Below are positions 26,047-34,887 of a stretch of DNA of 51,866 nucleotides, in pieces (position 1 is the stretch's first letter; every line of letters begins with the position of its first letter). The notes beneath the pieces were generated by a model, which made no database searches, had not been told where the DNA came from, and worked only from the letters and a program-made list of their open reading frames with translations. The DNA lies in assembly GCA_002477465.1 (NCBI GenBank), contig DLPV01000062.1:43120-94985 (forward strand). The letters are read 5' to 3'. The position numbers and the translations under genes are program-made. This DNA comes from Gammaproteobacteria bacterium UBA7449 (GTDB lineage: Bacteria > Pseudomonadota > Gammaproteobacteria > Pseudomonadales > Pseudohongiellaceae).

Positions 26047-27318
26047 TCAGGCCTTTTCGTCGTGGCGGTGAGGCGCCTTGCTGGCCAGTAACTGCACGGT
26101 GCTAATGCGCCGCTCCAGGAATCCGCCTTCACAATATCCCAGGTAGTAGAGCCAGAGGTTGCAGAACTTGTCGTCATAACCGCGTGCCTGCAGCGCCGGC
26201 CTGTTGGCGAGAAAGGCTTCGCGCCAGTGCGCCAGGGTTTGCGCGTAGTCCTGGCCGATATCCAGTACGTCCCTAACTATTAATTCTGTCTTCTCCGCCA
26301 TAATTTCTGTCATCAACTTCATTGATGGCAGGAAACCGCCAGGGAAAATGTGCTTCTGGATAAAGTCTTCGCTACGACTGTATTCCTGGTAGCGCTGATC
26401 GGCAATGGTGATCGCCTGCAGCATCATCAGGCCGTTTGGTTTGAGCAGATTATTCAGCTTCTTGAAGAAACCGGGTAAGTATTTTTTGCCCACGGCTTCG
26501 ATCATCTCTACGGAAACGATCTTGTCGTACTGACCTTCCAGTAAGCGATAGTCCTGATCCAGCAGGGTGATTTGGCCGCTGAGGTCGGCGGCCTCAACCT
26601 GCTGTTTGGCATAGTTGAGTTGTTCGTCGGAAATAGTCGTGGTGGTAACCTTACAGCCGTAGTGCTTGGCCGCAAACATGGCCAATCCACCCCAGCCTGT
26701 GCCGACTTCCAGTAGATGATCGTCTTTACTTAGCTGCAGCTGCTCACAGATTCGGGTGAGCTTATTGGTCTGGGCCGCCGCAAGGCTTTCTGTCGGCGAG
26801 TTGTAGATCGCAGAGGAATACTGCATGCGCGGATCGAGGAAGGTTTGGTAAAGATCGTTGCCTAGATCATAGTGCGCCAGGATATTCTTCTTGGCCTGGC
26901 TACGGGAATTCGCGCGCATCATGGATCGGGCCAGGCTGAAGGGTTTCAGCAACCAGCCAAAGCGGCTGCCCCAGTAATCCATCATGCCGAGATTGCGGGC
27001 GAAGAATCGGGTGACTTGAGTAATGTCGGGAGAAGTCCACCAGCCATCGACAAAGGCTTCGCCGGCCGCGGTGTTGCCGCCCAGCAGTGCCCTGGCGTAG
27101 GCGCGGGTATCGACAACATTGGCCTCGGCTTGCAGTGGCGCATGCTTGTCACCCACCTCGGCAATAACCCGCCCCTGTTCTCGCAGCAAAAAGTGGCCTT
27201 CGGTGGCATGGCTTAACACTTTGATAAGTACACTGCGCAGTATTTCTGCGGATCTTGGTGAGTGATCGGTCGGTAAAAGTCGTTGATCTGCGCTCAGGCT
27301 AATGTCTTTGCGATTCAT
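26047..27318 (-). CDS. cyclopropane-fatty-acid-synthase-family methyltransferase
   Basis: 423-residue SAM-dependent enzyme acting on acyl chains of membrane phospholipids. SAM motif LEVGTGWGGLAMFAAKHYG, KVTTTTISDEQLNYAK and the family VEMIEAVGKKYLPGFF are present. The frame is open further upstream, but ATG 27318 has a strong GGAAGAGGG and overlaps the DUF1365 stop (ATGA). In ChrR regulons this enzyme may make cyclopropane or the methylated acyl chains that precede furan fatty acids; the sequence alone does not decide. Confidence 0.93.
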   Translation of the reverse strand: MNRKDISLSADQRLLPTDHSPRSAEILRSVLIKVLSHATEGHFLLREQGRVIAEVGDKHAPLQAEANVVDTRAYARALLGGNTAAGEAFVDGWWTSPDITQVTRFFARNLGMMDYWGSRFGWLLKPFSLARSMMRANSRSQAKKNILAHYDLGNDLYQTFLDPRMQYSSAIYNSPTESLAAAQTNKLTRICEQLQLSKDDHLLEVGTGWGGLAMFAAKHYGCKVTTTTISDEQLNYAKQQVEAADLSGQITLLDQDYRLLEGQYDKIVSVEMIEAVGKKYLPGFFKKLNNLLKPNGLMMLQAITIADQRYQEYSRSEDFIQKHIFPGGFLPSMKLMTEIMAEKTELIVRDVLDIGQDYAQTLAHWREAFLANRPALQARGYDDKFCNLWLYYLGYCEGGFLERRISTVQLLASKAPHRHDEKA

Positions 27319-28121
27319 GTCGTACCCTCTTCCATTTTTGTAGTCATTTTTTTCGGGTGTTTGTAAAGAGGCGTGCGCTTCCAAAACAGTTGCAGTGCCT
27401 GCCAGTAGATTCCCAGCAACAGACTCAAGGTTTGGCTTGGGGTTTTTCTTAATACGCGACTCAAATCCCTTTGGTTTAACTCGACGCGTTTCAAGCTCAG
27501 CGTTGCATCAAACACTTTCTGTTCGGGTTGATTGCGATCATGCACGGCAATGTGAACTGAACAGCGTTCATCTGAAGGAGCCTGTATCCGCCAGTGATAG
27601 TTTTGCTGCATGGGGTTAAACGGTGACACATGGAATTCTTTGGCGTGGGGCTCAAGCTTATTCAGATCCAGCAAGTAGTAATGCCGCTCGTGCCAGGGTG
27701 TATTGCTGACTTCGGCCAACTGGTAAGTAAATTTACCCTCCTGTCTCAGGTAGTAAACATTGAGCGGACTGAAGTAAAAGCCGAAATAGCGAAGGTGTAC
27801 CAGGCAGAATACGTCGCCTTTCAACTGCTCGATGGGTTTTCCGGCTAACTCGGCCATTCTTGATTGAACACTGGCTGCAATCTCACCCGTGCTGCCTATA
27901 TAGTCTTCGCGTCTAAATCGGGCCCAGCGATACCACTGTTTTCCCAGCTGCCAGAATCGCTGCGTGAGGTCAGGAATCTCCTCTGCCTTCAGCAGAAACA
28001 TATGGATGGGGTATTCAAACTCGTGCTGGGTAGGGATGAACCTGCGGTGACGCACAGTGCCTTTGAATGCCGCACTCTCGAACTGTGGAGCGATGCTTTC
28101 GTTGGCAGTGGCTACGTTCAC
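27315..28121 (-). CDS. DUF1365 family protein
   Basis: 268 residues, function unknown. Typical family segments are GTVRHRRFIPTQHEFEYPIHMFLL at the N-terminus, YFGFYFSPLNVYYLRQ, VSNTPWHERHYYL and FHVSPFNPM. The start is set to GTG 28121, which overlaps the oxidoreductase stop (GTGA) and has GGAGA upstream; the longer open frame only reads through the previous gene. Constant partner of CFA synthase and the FAD enzyme, implying a shared lipid-modification pathway. Confidence 0.92.
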   Translation of the reverse strand: MNVATANESIAPQFESAAFKGTVRHRRFIPTQHEFEYPIHMFLLKAEEIPDLTQRFWQLGKQWYRWARFRREDYIGSTGEIAASVQSRMAELAGKPIEQLKGDVFCLVHLRYFGFYFSPLNVYYLRQEGKFTYQLAEVSNTPWHERHYYLLDLNKLEPHAKEFHVSPFNPMQQNYHWRIQAPSDERCSVHIAVHDRNQPEQKVFDATLSLKRVELNQRDLSRVLRKTPSQTLSLLLGIYWQALQLFWKRTPLYKHPKKMTTKMEEGTT

Positions 28122-29374
28122 AGGGATTCTCCAAACCGCTCTGCCACATCTAGCGCGCTGCGGACCCCATCCTCGTGAAAACCGTTGTACCAGTAGGCGC
28201 CGCAAAAGTGCGTGCGCTTGTGGCCGCAAATTTTGTCACGGCGCGCTTGGGCCAGGCTGGAAGCTGTGGAGTGCACAGGATGGGCATAGACAAATTCCTG
28301 CAAAATCTTGTCAGGATTGATCTTGTGTTTGGCGTTGAGTGAGACCAGGAAAGGCTCCGGGCTCTGAACGCCTTGCAAAATGTTCATGCTGTAGGTGACC
28401 AGCGGCAGTTCGTGGGTTGCGGTTTCACCTGCCAGGAAATTCCAGCTGGCCCAGGCCAGTTTTCGTTTTGGCATCAGGCCGACATCGGTATGCAGGATCA
28501 CGCTATTATCCTGATAAGCGATGGCGCCAAGCACCTCATTTTCCTGCTCTGAGGCATCTTGCAGTAGCGCCAGGGCCTGATCGCTGTGACATGCAAAAAT
28601 CACCTGGTCAAAGGTTTCTGAGCCTGCATCTGTTGTCAGGCTCACCGAAGCTTCATTGCGAGTGACAGCCCGCACTGGGGAGCTCAACCTGATGCGATCC
28701 CGGAAGCTGTCTGTCATTGGCGCGATGTAGGCGTGGGAGCCTCCCTTGAGGACATACCACTGTGGTCGATTCTTGATGTCCAACAGACCATGGTTTAGAA
28801 AAAAGCGCAGAAAGAAGGCGAGTGGAAACTGGCCAGCTTGCTCCACACTACAGGACCAGATAGCTGCGACCATGGGCAGCAGGTAATTTAGTCGCAGGCT
28901 GTCGCCAAGTTTTTGCTGCGCGAGAAACTCATCAAGGGTGATGTCTTCAATCTGCTGTCGCGCTATGGCTGCCTTGCTGGCCTTGTTGAAATTGAGGATG
29001 TCAGAAACCAGTCGAATGAAACGGGGGCGCAACAGGTTTATCCGCTGTGCAAACAGCGTATTCAGGTTGTGGCCGTTGTATTCAAGGTTTTCACTATCAT
29101 TGCGGACGCTGAAACTCATCTCCGTTGGCTGCAGAGAGACGCCGATCTGGTCCATGAACTTCAAAAAATTAGGGTAGTTGCGGTCGTTGCATACAATGAA
29201 TCCGGTGTCGATTTCATACTGCTCGCCCTCCATCTCGACCGGGACAGTGTGGGTGTGGCCACCGATGTAATCATTGGCTTCGAACACACTAACGTCATGT
29301 TTGCGGGCAAGTAAGTGGGCGGCAGTGAGGCCGGCGATGCCGCTTCCCACTATACCTATTCGTTGCGATGACAT
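28118..29374 (-). CDS. FAD-dependent amine-oxidase-like oxidoreductase
   Basis: 418 residues with an N-terminal Rossmann motif GIVGSGIAGLTAAHLLARKHDVSVFEA and the FAD contact GGHTHTV. The C-terminal FCGAYWYNGFHEDGVRSALDVAE completes the FAD domain. It resembles phytoene-desaturase/amine-oxidase enzymes found with CFA synthase, consistent with desaturating a modified acyl chain. Overlaps DUF1365 by 4 nt. Confidence 0.9.
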   Translation of the reverse strand: MSSQRIGIVGSGIAGLTAAHLLARKHDVSVFEANDYIGGHTHTVPVEMEGEQYEIDTGFIVCNDRNYPNFLKFMDQIGVSLQPTEMSFSVRNDSENLEYNGHNLNTLFAQRINLLRPRFIRLVSDILNFNKASKAAIARQQIEDITLDEFLAQQKLGDSLRLNYLLPMVAAIWSCSVEQAGQFPLAFFLRFFLNHGLLDIKNRPQWYVLKGGSHAYIAPMTDSFRDRIRLSSPVRAVTRNEASVSLTTDAGSETFDQVIFACHSDQALALLQDASEQENEVLGAIAYQDNSVILHTDVGLMPKRKLAWASWNFLAGETATHELPLVTYSMNILQGVQSPEPFLVSLNAKHKINPDKILQEFVYAHPVHSTASSLAQARRDKICGHKRTHFCGAYWYNGFHEDGVRSALDVAERFGESL

Positions 29375-29426
29375 GAGTCTAATTAAGACCCCAAGTGTTT
29401 ATTGATGGTGAAACGTTATTAACAAA

Positions 29427-30152
29427 TTATTGTTGGGTAATCATTCTGGCTAGCAAGAGTCGCTGCATGGCGAAAGGCAACAGCGAGAGCGCTTTCAGCA
29501 TACCAGTGAAGAGCTTCGGGAAGTGTATTTCACTCTTGCCCGTGGCAATACCCTTGCGAATGCAGCGTGAGGCATATTCAACGTCCACGCGCATGGGCAT
29601 GGGAAAATCATTCAGGTCGGTTAGCGGCGTTTCCACGAACCCTGGTGCTATATAGCTGACGTGGATGCCCTCGTTCTTGAGAGTAAGGGCCAGGGTCTTG
29701 GCCAAATACTCTGTCGCCGCCTTGGAGGCGCCATAAGCCTCAGCCCTGGGCAAAGGCAGGTAGCTGGAACTGCTGCCCATCAGGGATAGGGTGCTGCCGG
29801 CACGCAGTTTGGGAATTAGCGCTTCCAGGCAATTGGCGATGCCAATCAGGTTGATCCGTATGACCCGCTCGAAGCTTTGGGCATCAAAGATCTTGGCATC
29901 AATGTATTCGCAGGTGCCGGCGTTGAGAATCACAACGTCCAGGTCGGAAACTGCTGCCAGCGCTTGCTTGCAGTCGCTTAGGTCTGCCACGTCGAAGTGC
30001 AGTGAAGTAGCCCTTTCCCCGAATGAGGCTGTTAGTTTAGATAAGACAGCGGCGTTGCGGCCGCAGCAGTAGACTGTGTGACCTTCGCGGAGGTAGTCTT
30101 GCGCCAGTTTATGACCAATTCCGGAAGTAGTTCCGGTGATCAGAATGTTCAT
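29427..30152 (-). CDS. short-chain dehydrogenase/reductase
   Basis: 241 residues, classical SDR: TGTTSGIG at 7-14, NAG, serine of the MGSSSSY region and the YGASK catalytic pair near 140. NAD(P)-dependent oxidoreductase of unknown substrate, likely in the lipid pathway. It overlaps the SnoaL-like gene by 4 nt and is 52 nt before the FAD enzyme gene. Confidence 0.92.
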   Translation of the reverse strand: MNILITGTTSGIGHKLAQDYLREGHTVYCCGRNAAVLSKLTASFGERATSLHFDVADLSDCKQALAAVSDLDVVILNAGTCEYIDAKIFDAQSFERVIRINLIGIANCLEALIPKLRAGSTLSLMGSSSSYLPLPRAEAYGASKAATEYLAKTLALTLKNEGIHVSYIAPGFVETPLTDLNDFPMPMRVDVEYASRCIRKGIATGKSEIHFPKLFTGMLKALSLLPFAMQRLLLARMITQQ

Positions 30153-30634
30153 TGCCCAAGTCTTTGCTTGATACGCTGGATGATGCGCCCTATCAGGGGC
30201 AGGTGCTCGTAAAGCATGGCGCCCATGTCGAAGTAGTCGCGATGATAGTAAATTTTTCCGTTGCGAGTTCTTAAGTAACTAGTTCCTTCAACGCGGATTG
30301 TTTCTCCGCCCCGCAGTTTCGAATGGTTCACAAACATAGTCCACGTCATGAAAATGTCGGTTTCATTCGTAATCGTGGAATGAAATTTAAACGAGCACTT
30401 ATCCAGGTTCTTGAATTGATTGGAAAAATATCGCATCAAAGAGGGTTTGCCCTGAATTGCGTGAGACGGATCCTCGAAGTAGATATCGGTGGTGTAGAGA
30501 GACTCCACGTCGGCAATGTTTTCGCTGCCGAGGGCCTGATACGCTTCTTTTACGCGCTGAGCCAGGTAGTCTGCGCTGGTCAGATTCTGGGCTGATTTGA
30601 GTTCGGGAGTCGGTGTCATGTTCAGTGGAATCAC
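30149..30634 (-). CDS. SnoaL/NTF2-like protein
   Basis: 161 residues with the SnoaL-like fold pattern: VKEAYQALGSENIADVESLYTTDIYFEDPSHAIQG, then a beta-rich half with MTWTMFV and VEGTSYLRTRNGKIYYHRDYFD. Such domains bind or isomerise small hydrophobic ligands. First gene of the lipid operon. GTG 30634 is used; ATG 30619 is an alternative. The ECF-type promoter lies 23-50 nt upstream. Confidence 0.88.
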   Translation of the reverse strand: MIPLNMTPTPELKSAQNLTSADYLAQRVKEAYQALGSENIADVESLYTTDIYFEDPSHAIQGKPSLMRYFSNQFKNLDKCSFKFHSTITNETDIFMTWTMFVNHSKLRGGETIRVEGTSYLRTRNGKIYYHRDYFDMGAMLYEHLPLIGRIIQRIKQRLGQ

Positions 30635-30656
30635 TTGGCAGATTTGGTTTCCTCTA

Positions 30657-30684
30657 GATACGGGTTCTGGTACTGTTTAGATCA
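30657..30684 (-). promoter_or_regulatory. ECF-type promoter of the lipid operon
   Basis: Minus strand: -35 TGATCT (complement 30679-30684), exactly 16 nt, then -10 CGTATC (complement 30657-30662). The -35 continues as AAA, as in the divergent copy. TGATC plus CGT matches the promoter type of ChrR-controlled (RpoE/ECF11) sigma factors. Confidence 0.75.
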
Positions 30685-30710
30685 CCTATTTAAGAATTAC
30701 CACTTTTGTA

Positions 30711-30738
30711 TGATCTAAAGCCACTCCCATCGCGTTTT
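30711..30738 (+). promoter_or_regulatory. ECF-type autoregulatory promoter of the sigma gene
   Basis: Plus strand: -35 TGATCT (30711-30716), 16 nt, -10 CGTTTT (30733-30738). Spacing and -35 are identical to the divergent promoter. A start of transcription near 30745 would make ATG 30746 leaderless, or move translation to ATG 30755, 30767 or 30782. Confidence 0.7.
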
Positions 30739-30745
30739 ACATGCT

Positions 30746-31414
30746 ATGGGCACAATGGTTTCAACAATGGACAGTTTCTCAATGAGCTCTGCAGCTAAGA
30801 AAGACATGCCTGCAGTGGCGCCTCGTACGAGCGCGGCCACAGCAGCGGCCCGTGATCCAGATAGTGATGAGTCGCTATTGATTGCCATTGGCAACCATCA
30901 GGACAGAACGGCATTTAATGCGCTGTTCACTCGTTTTTCGAACAAAATTTATGCCATGGGTATGAAGCTGACCCGCAACGATCAACTTTCCCATGACTTA
31001 GTGCAGGAAGCTATGCTTACGGTGTGGCAGAAAGCGCCCCTATACGATTTGGATCGAGGCACCGCCCAGAGCTGGATTTTTACGCTCACCAGGAATCGGT
31101 GTTTCGACATCCTGCGTAAGATGAAGCGACAACCCGCTACCGTTAGCGCTGACGACATTTGGCCCCAGGAGGGCGACGGCGACAGCCAGTTGGTGCATGA
31201 AGAAGTAGGCACCATGGAAGTGGAAGTTACAAAGATTGAAAGTTTTTACGGCGACCTGCCTGCTGCACAGCGCGCAGTAATCGAACAGATTTACATACAT
31301 GATCGCACTCACGAAGAGGCTGCTGCGGTTTTGGACATTCCCCTGGGAACGCTGAAATCTCGCCTCCGCCTGGGTGTGGGCAAATTGAGACAAATGGTTG
31401 GTGCAGAACAATGA
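30746..31414 (+). CDS. rpoE: ECF sigma factor (ChrR-associated, RpoE/ECF11-like)
   Basis: Up to 222 residues. Region 2 is at about 65-125 (FNALFTRFSNKIYAMGMKL, LVQEAMLTVWQKAPLYD, QSWIFTLTRNRCFDILR) and region 4 at about 170-220 (LPAAQRAVIEQIY, THEEAAAVLDIPLGTLKSRLR). It should direct RNA polymerase to the paired divergent promoters on release from ChrR, typically under singlet oxygen or photo-oxidative stress. The first 30 residues contain four methionines and low-complexity sequence, and the promoter position suggests a later start. Overlaps chrR by 4 nt. Confidence 0.93.
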   Translation: MGTMVSTMDSFSMSSAAKKDMPAVAPRTSAATAAARDPDSDESLLIAIGNHQDRTAFNALFTRFSNKIYAMGMKLTRNDQLSHDLVQEAMLTVWQKAPLYDLDRGTAQSWIFTLTRNRCFDILRKMKRQPATVSADDIWPQEGDGDSQLVHEEVGTMEVEVTKIESFYGDLPAAQRAVIEQIYIHDRTHEEAAAVLDIPLGTLKSRLRLGVGKLRQMVGAEQ

Positions 31415-32112
31415 TAACCGAAGCTAAATATCATCCCACTGCTGAACAGCTTGGTGGATTCGCCCGCGGCACGGTTACGGCCGGGATGAACGTGGTGATC
31501 TCCGCGCATGTCGAGCTATGCAAGGAATGCCGTGGCAGAACCATTAGCCTTGAAGCTGAGGCTGCAGCAGAGATGCTTCAGTCTGTCCCTGAAACGAGGC
31601 CTCAGAGCAAAGACTTTTCCGGCATAATCGACAGTATCGTCAAGCAGCCTCAGCTGCAGACCGACGAGCAGGCTTCTGACCCCGTCACAGAAATCCACAT
31701 GCTTGAGCACAGTGTGAGCCTGCCCAAGGTCCTGGCCAAAGTCGCATCGGAGGGGTTGGTGTGGAAAAAACTTGCTGGAGGGATTAACCAGGCGTCAGTT
31801 ACGCTGGATGACCAAACCCAGTGCGAGTTCCTCTATATGAAACCTGGCAGCCAGGTGCCTGTGCACAAGCATCAGGGCAGTGAAGTGACCCTGGTACTCG
31901 ATGGCAGTTTCTCAGACGAGTCGGGCCATTATAAGCAATCAGATTTTGTAGTGCGCACCGCCAGTGATATGCACCAGCCAGCAAGTGAAGAAGGCTGCCT
32001 GTGTTTTGCGGTGCTGGATAGCCCGCTGACTTTCACCAAAGGTCTGGCGCGTCTGCTCAACCCCTTTATTCGCTACCGTTTCCGTCGCGCAACGGCCGCA
32101 GCTTCCCATTAG
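31411..32112 (+). CDS. chrR: ChrR-type zinc anti-sigma factor
   Basis: 233 residues that would hold the sigma factor inactive. The N-terminal anti-sigma zinc site H8, H33, C37, C40 and the C-terminal cupin zinc site H152, H154, E158, H188 reproduce exactly the spacing of the Rhodobacter sphaeroides ChrR ligands (H6/H31/C35/C38 and H141/H143/E147/H177). Both domains should therefore be functional. ATG overlaps the sigma stop (ATGA). Confidence 0.93.
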   Translation: MITEAKYHPTAEQLGGFARGTVTAGMNVVISAHVELCKECRGRTISLEAEAAAEMLQSVPETRPQSKDFSGIIDSIVKQPQLQTDEQASDPVTEIHMLEHSVSLPKVLAKVASEGLVWKKLAGGINQASVTLDDQTQCEFLYMKPGSQVPVHKHQGSEVTLVLDGSFSDESGHYKQSDFVVRTASDMHQPASEEGCLCFAVLDSPLTFTKGLARLLNPFIRYRFRRATAAASH

Positions 32113-32137
32113 CGAGCAGCCTTCGGGGCTATCTACT

Positions 32138-32833
32138 TCAAACCCATCTACTTCGGTCCTTCAGGCGCGCATCGATATTCATTGCAACAGAGATGCGCTC
32201 CCGTTTGCCTTTGAAGGGCCTCACCCCGTGTCTTAGCCAGGCGGGAAAAACAACCAAATTGCCACGCTGCAGCTGAATCTCAGACTCATACTGCTGCGGC
32301 TGGCCATTCACGCCCATCATCCGAAAACTGGTATCCCGCATCGCCGCCATGGGAAAGCGGGGATCTTCGAGGTAGAGGTGACCACCAACCTCCTGCTCAG
32401 ATTCTCCCGGCTCATTGCCCATATCGATGTAGAGTACTGCTGCCCAGAGATTACCAGGGTGGCTGTGCAAGTGATTAAGGCCACCCTCAGGAGTGATGTT
32501 AGCCCACATACGCACCAGCCAATCCCGATCTTCTGCCGATGATTCCTTGAAATGGCTCATGCGCTTGGCGATATTCACCGCCGCCTGCGCCAGTTTCTGA
32601 GCAGCTTCACCACCCCAGGACAGCATATCAGTGTCGGAATGCCAGGCACCGATATTGGAGCGGGACAAGCCTTCGTCCGCTGCCATGCGGTTGCGAATAG
32701 TTCGCTCAAGGTCGGCCATTAAGGTTTCTGCATCCTTCAGACGACCATAGGCAAAAGGTGTTTCGAACAAGCCCACGGGCTGGGCTTCAACGCGCAGCGG
32801 GACTACATCGGATTCTGAAGTGAAAAAGGTCAT
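32138..32833 (-). CDS. putative 2OG-Fe(II) oxygenase (TIGR02466-like)
   Basis: 231 residues, double-stranded beta-helix. The iron-binding region NHLHSHPGNLWAAVLYI near 120-136 and the late VVFPAWLRHGVRPF with R..I..N match the TIGR02466 family of presumed 2-oxoglutarate oxygenases. No substrate is known. It is divergent from the secreted protein at 33047, with Pho-box-like sites in the shared upstream region. Confidence 0.82.
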   Translation of the reverse strand: MTFFTSESDVVPLRVEAQPVGLFETPFAYGRLKDAETLMADLERTIRNRMAADEGLSRSNIGAWHSDTDMLSWGGEAAQKLAQAAVNIAKRMSHFKESSAEDRDWLVRMWANITPEGGLNHLHSHPGNLWAAVLYIDMGNEPGESEQEVGGHLYLEDPRFPMAAMRDTSFRMMGVNGQPQQYESEIQLQRGNLVVFPAWLRHGVRPFKGKRERISVAMNIDARLKDRSRWV

Positions 32834-32843
32834 GGCAGAGATT

Positions 32844-32877
32844 AAGGTATGCGCTTAACTTTACGTTCTTATGACAG
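32844..32877 (-). promoter_or_regulatory. weak Pho-box-like site toward the 2OG oxygenase
   Basis: Minus strand: perfect half-site CTGTCAT (complement 32871-32877), 4 nt, degenerate half-site ACGTAAA, 10 nt, then TACCTT. Geometry is right, but the second half is poor and the leader would be only about 4 nt. Confidence 0.35.
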
Positions 32878-32942
32878 TTTAGAGACTTCACCAACGTTTG
32901 ATGGTAGTACTTATCCCAAGTTGCCTTCGCATTCAGATCCGA

Positions 32943-32976
32943 CTGTCATAAAACTGCAAAAAAAAAGACGCAGAAA
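32943..32976 (+). promoter_or_regulatory. Pho-box-like site upstream of the secreted protein
   Basis: CTGTCAT-AAAA-CTGCAAA at 32943-32960, with the first half-site and the A-rich spacer matching the PhoB consensus; 10 nt later is CAGAAA, a weak -10. The start codon is about 70 nt downstream. Confidence 0.55.
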
Positions 32977-33046
32977 TGCAACATGTCCTCCATATCATCT
33001 CCACATCGGAGCTTTCACTTTCCAAAATAATGACCAAGGAGTCGAC

Positions 33047-34861
33047 ATGAAAACCACTAAATCTAAACTCAGCGCTCTCGCTACTGGCGTGGCGTTTGGA
33101 GTCGCGCAGATGGCGTCTCAAGCTGCTGAGCCGCCGGCAATCAGTCTGGCTGGCGCTCAAACTACGGCCGAAATCAGGGCGGGTGCTACCTTAAATGATC
33201 AGGCATCCTTTCAAGCAGAGATTCCTGCTAGTGTGCCTTTTGATATTGTTGCAAAGATAAAGCCAGCCGCCGCTGACGTCGGTACCTCTGGCTCTCTAGT
33301 CGTTGTTCTTGAGGTTGAGGGCTTGGGACAGTTTAATCTTCTATCCGGTGGGATCTGGGTACCGTTTGATGCCGCTAACGTCCAAGCCTACAAGACGAAG
33401 ACGCTGACAGCTGAAGAAGAAATATCTGTCCTTGACAACTTCATCGGCACCGATACAAATCTTACCGGGACTTCGTTGAAGGCCTATGTCGGCTATTTCA
33501 CTGGAGGCGACGTTAACACCATTACGTACACAGCCTCTCCGGCAACTGTTGCAATTGCGGCGGTGCCAGCGGCTGGTTGTCCTGCGGGGACTACGGCCAG
33601 CTCGACAGGCGCCACTTATGGAGGCTTGCCGGTGTGCAACTTGCCGACTGGGACTCCGATAACGACAGACATGCACCTGACCGGAAATAACGCTTATTTT
33701 TTTACGGGGACAGTTTTCGTTGGCAATAACACAGTGAACACACCTTACGCTGACAAAGTGAGCCTAACCATAGACCCAGGAGTGAGCATTATTTCTGAGG
33801 GAGGTCAGTCGGCGTTAGTTGTAAGTCGAGGCGGCAAGATTTATGCAAATGGGTCCAAAGAAATGCCGATCATAATGACGTCTAGTCAGGATGATGGGTC
33901 ACTCGATGTCCTGAATGCTCGCGGTCTATGGGGTGGGTTAGCTGTAAACGGTTCGGCGACACAAAACACAGCCAGCGGCTTTGCTCAGGGAGAGGGCTCT
34001 ACTGGTGAATACGGCGGCGGCACGAGCCCCACGGATGATGACAACAGTGGTTCCCTGACATACGTACAAATCCGCTATGCCGGGTATCCCATCACCGCGG
34101 ATGATGAGCTCAACACCATTTCCCTCCATGCGGTCGGCAGTGGCACAACCATCGATTACATCCACAGCCACAACGGCGCCGACGATGGAATTGAGTTCTA
34201 CGGTGGTACGGTTAATGCCAAGCATATTCTAATCACAGGTCAGGATGACGATGCGCTGGATTGGACTAACGGTTGGACTGGCAACTTGCAGCATGTGGTT
34301 ATTAAACACACGACATCAGGAGACAACTGCATTGAGGCAGATAATTTGGGAGCCAACCCGATTGCAACACCTCGATCTAACCCTACCGTTTCTAACCTGA
34401 CTTGCATCACAAGCACCACGCAGAAAAGTAGCGGTCATGCTTTTGAATTGAAGGCTGGAACTGCTATGCAAATGTACAACTCCGTTGTAGGAGGCACGAT
34501 TGCCTCAACAGAGGGATGCATACTTATCGCGGGTGACGAAACCTTTTCTCAGTCTGGTGCTTCTGCCGCTTCCCTTAACGGGACTCTCAAGATGGGAAAT
34601 AGTTACATCACCTCCGAATGTGCTGCTGCGCTATCTGGCAGTGGGACTTTCACCACTGCTGAGTGGTTCGCCGCTCAACCTGGAAGCACTTCTGGTTCGG
34701 TGGACCTTGGCGGGCCGAACGGCTGGACTAATGGCTCTGTCATAAACGCCAGAACGGCGGCGACGGGTCTGGGTTCGTTCTTTGATACTGCGGATTACAT
34801 CGGCGGGGTTAAGGATGACACTTCGGATTGGACAAAGGGATGGTCTTACGACTACGACTAA
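33047..34861 (+). CDS. secreted repeat-rich (beta-helix-like) protein
   Basis: 604 residues with a signal peptide (MKTTKSKLSALATG... to SQA). The mature part is rich in Thr, Ser, Gly, Asn and Asp and alternates short beta-strands and turns (SLTIDPGVSIISEGGQSALVVSRGGKIYAN style units are split across 240-290; DDALDWTNGW near 400), suggesting a right-handed beta-helix or similar surface protein. Six or more cysteines occur. ATG 33047 is chosen because AAGGAG precedes it and a signal peptide follows; the upstream frame has no merit. It has its own terminator and precedes a TonB receptor, likely its partner. Confidence 0.82.
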   Translation: MKTTKSKLSALATGVAFGVAQMASQAAEPPAISLAGAQTTAEIRAGATLNDQASFQAEIPASVPFDIVAKIKPAAADVGTSGSLVVVLEVEGLGQFNLLSGGIWVPFDAANVQAYKTKTLTAEEEISVLDNFIGTDTNLTGTSLKAYVGYFTGGDVNTITYTASPATVAIAAVPAAGCPAGTTASSTGATYGGLPVCNLPTGTPITTDMHLTGNNAYFFTGTVFVGNNTVNTPYADKVSLTIDPGVSIISEGGQSALVVSRGGKIYANGSKEMPIIMTSSQDDGSLDVLNARGLWGGLAVNGSATQNTASGFAQGEGSTGEYGGGTSPTDDDNSGSLTYVQIRYAGYPITADDELNTISLHAVGSGTTIDYIHSHNGADDGIEFYGGTVNAKHILITGQDDDALDWTNGWTGNLQHVVIKHTTSGDNCIEADNLGANPIATPRSNPTVSNLTCITSTTQKSSGHAFELKAGTAMQMYNSVVGGTIASTEGCILIAGDETFSQSGASAASLNGTLKMGNSYITSECAAALSGSGTFTTAEWFAAQPGSTSGSVDLGGPNGWTNGSVINARTAATGLGSFFDTADYIGGVKDDTSDWTKGWSYDYD

Positions 34862-34887
34862 ACTTTAAGTCTAAGCTCAAAATAAAG

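Noticed and set aside
28122..28229. Longer N-terminus for DUF1365
   Set aside because: It only reads through the FAD oxidoreductase gene in another frame; GTG 28121 overlaps that stop by 4 nt.
30982..31411. Minus-strand frames opposite the sigma factor gene
   Set aside because: Shadows of a well-supported coding sequence; no signals of their own.
32849..33046. In-frame upstream extension of the secreted protein by 66 residues
   Set aside because: It lacks a signal peptide, has unlike composition and overlaps the Pho-box-like region; ATG 33047 has a good Shine-Dalgarno and a signal peptide.
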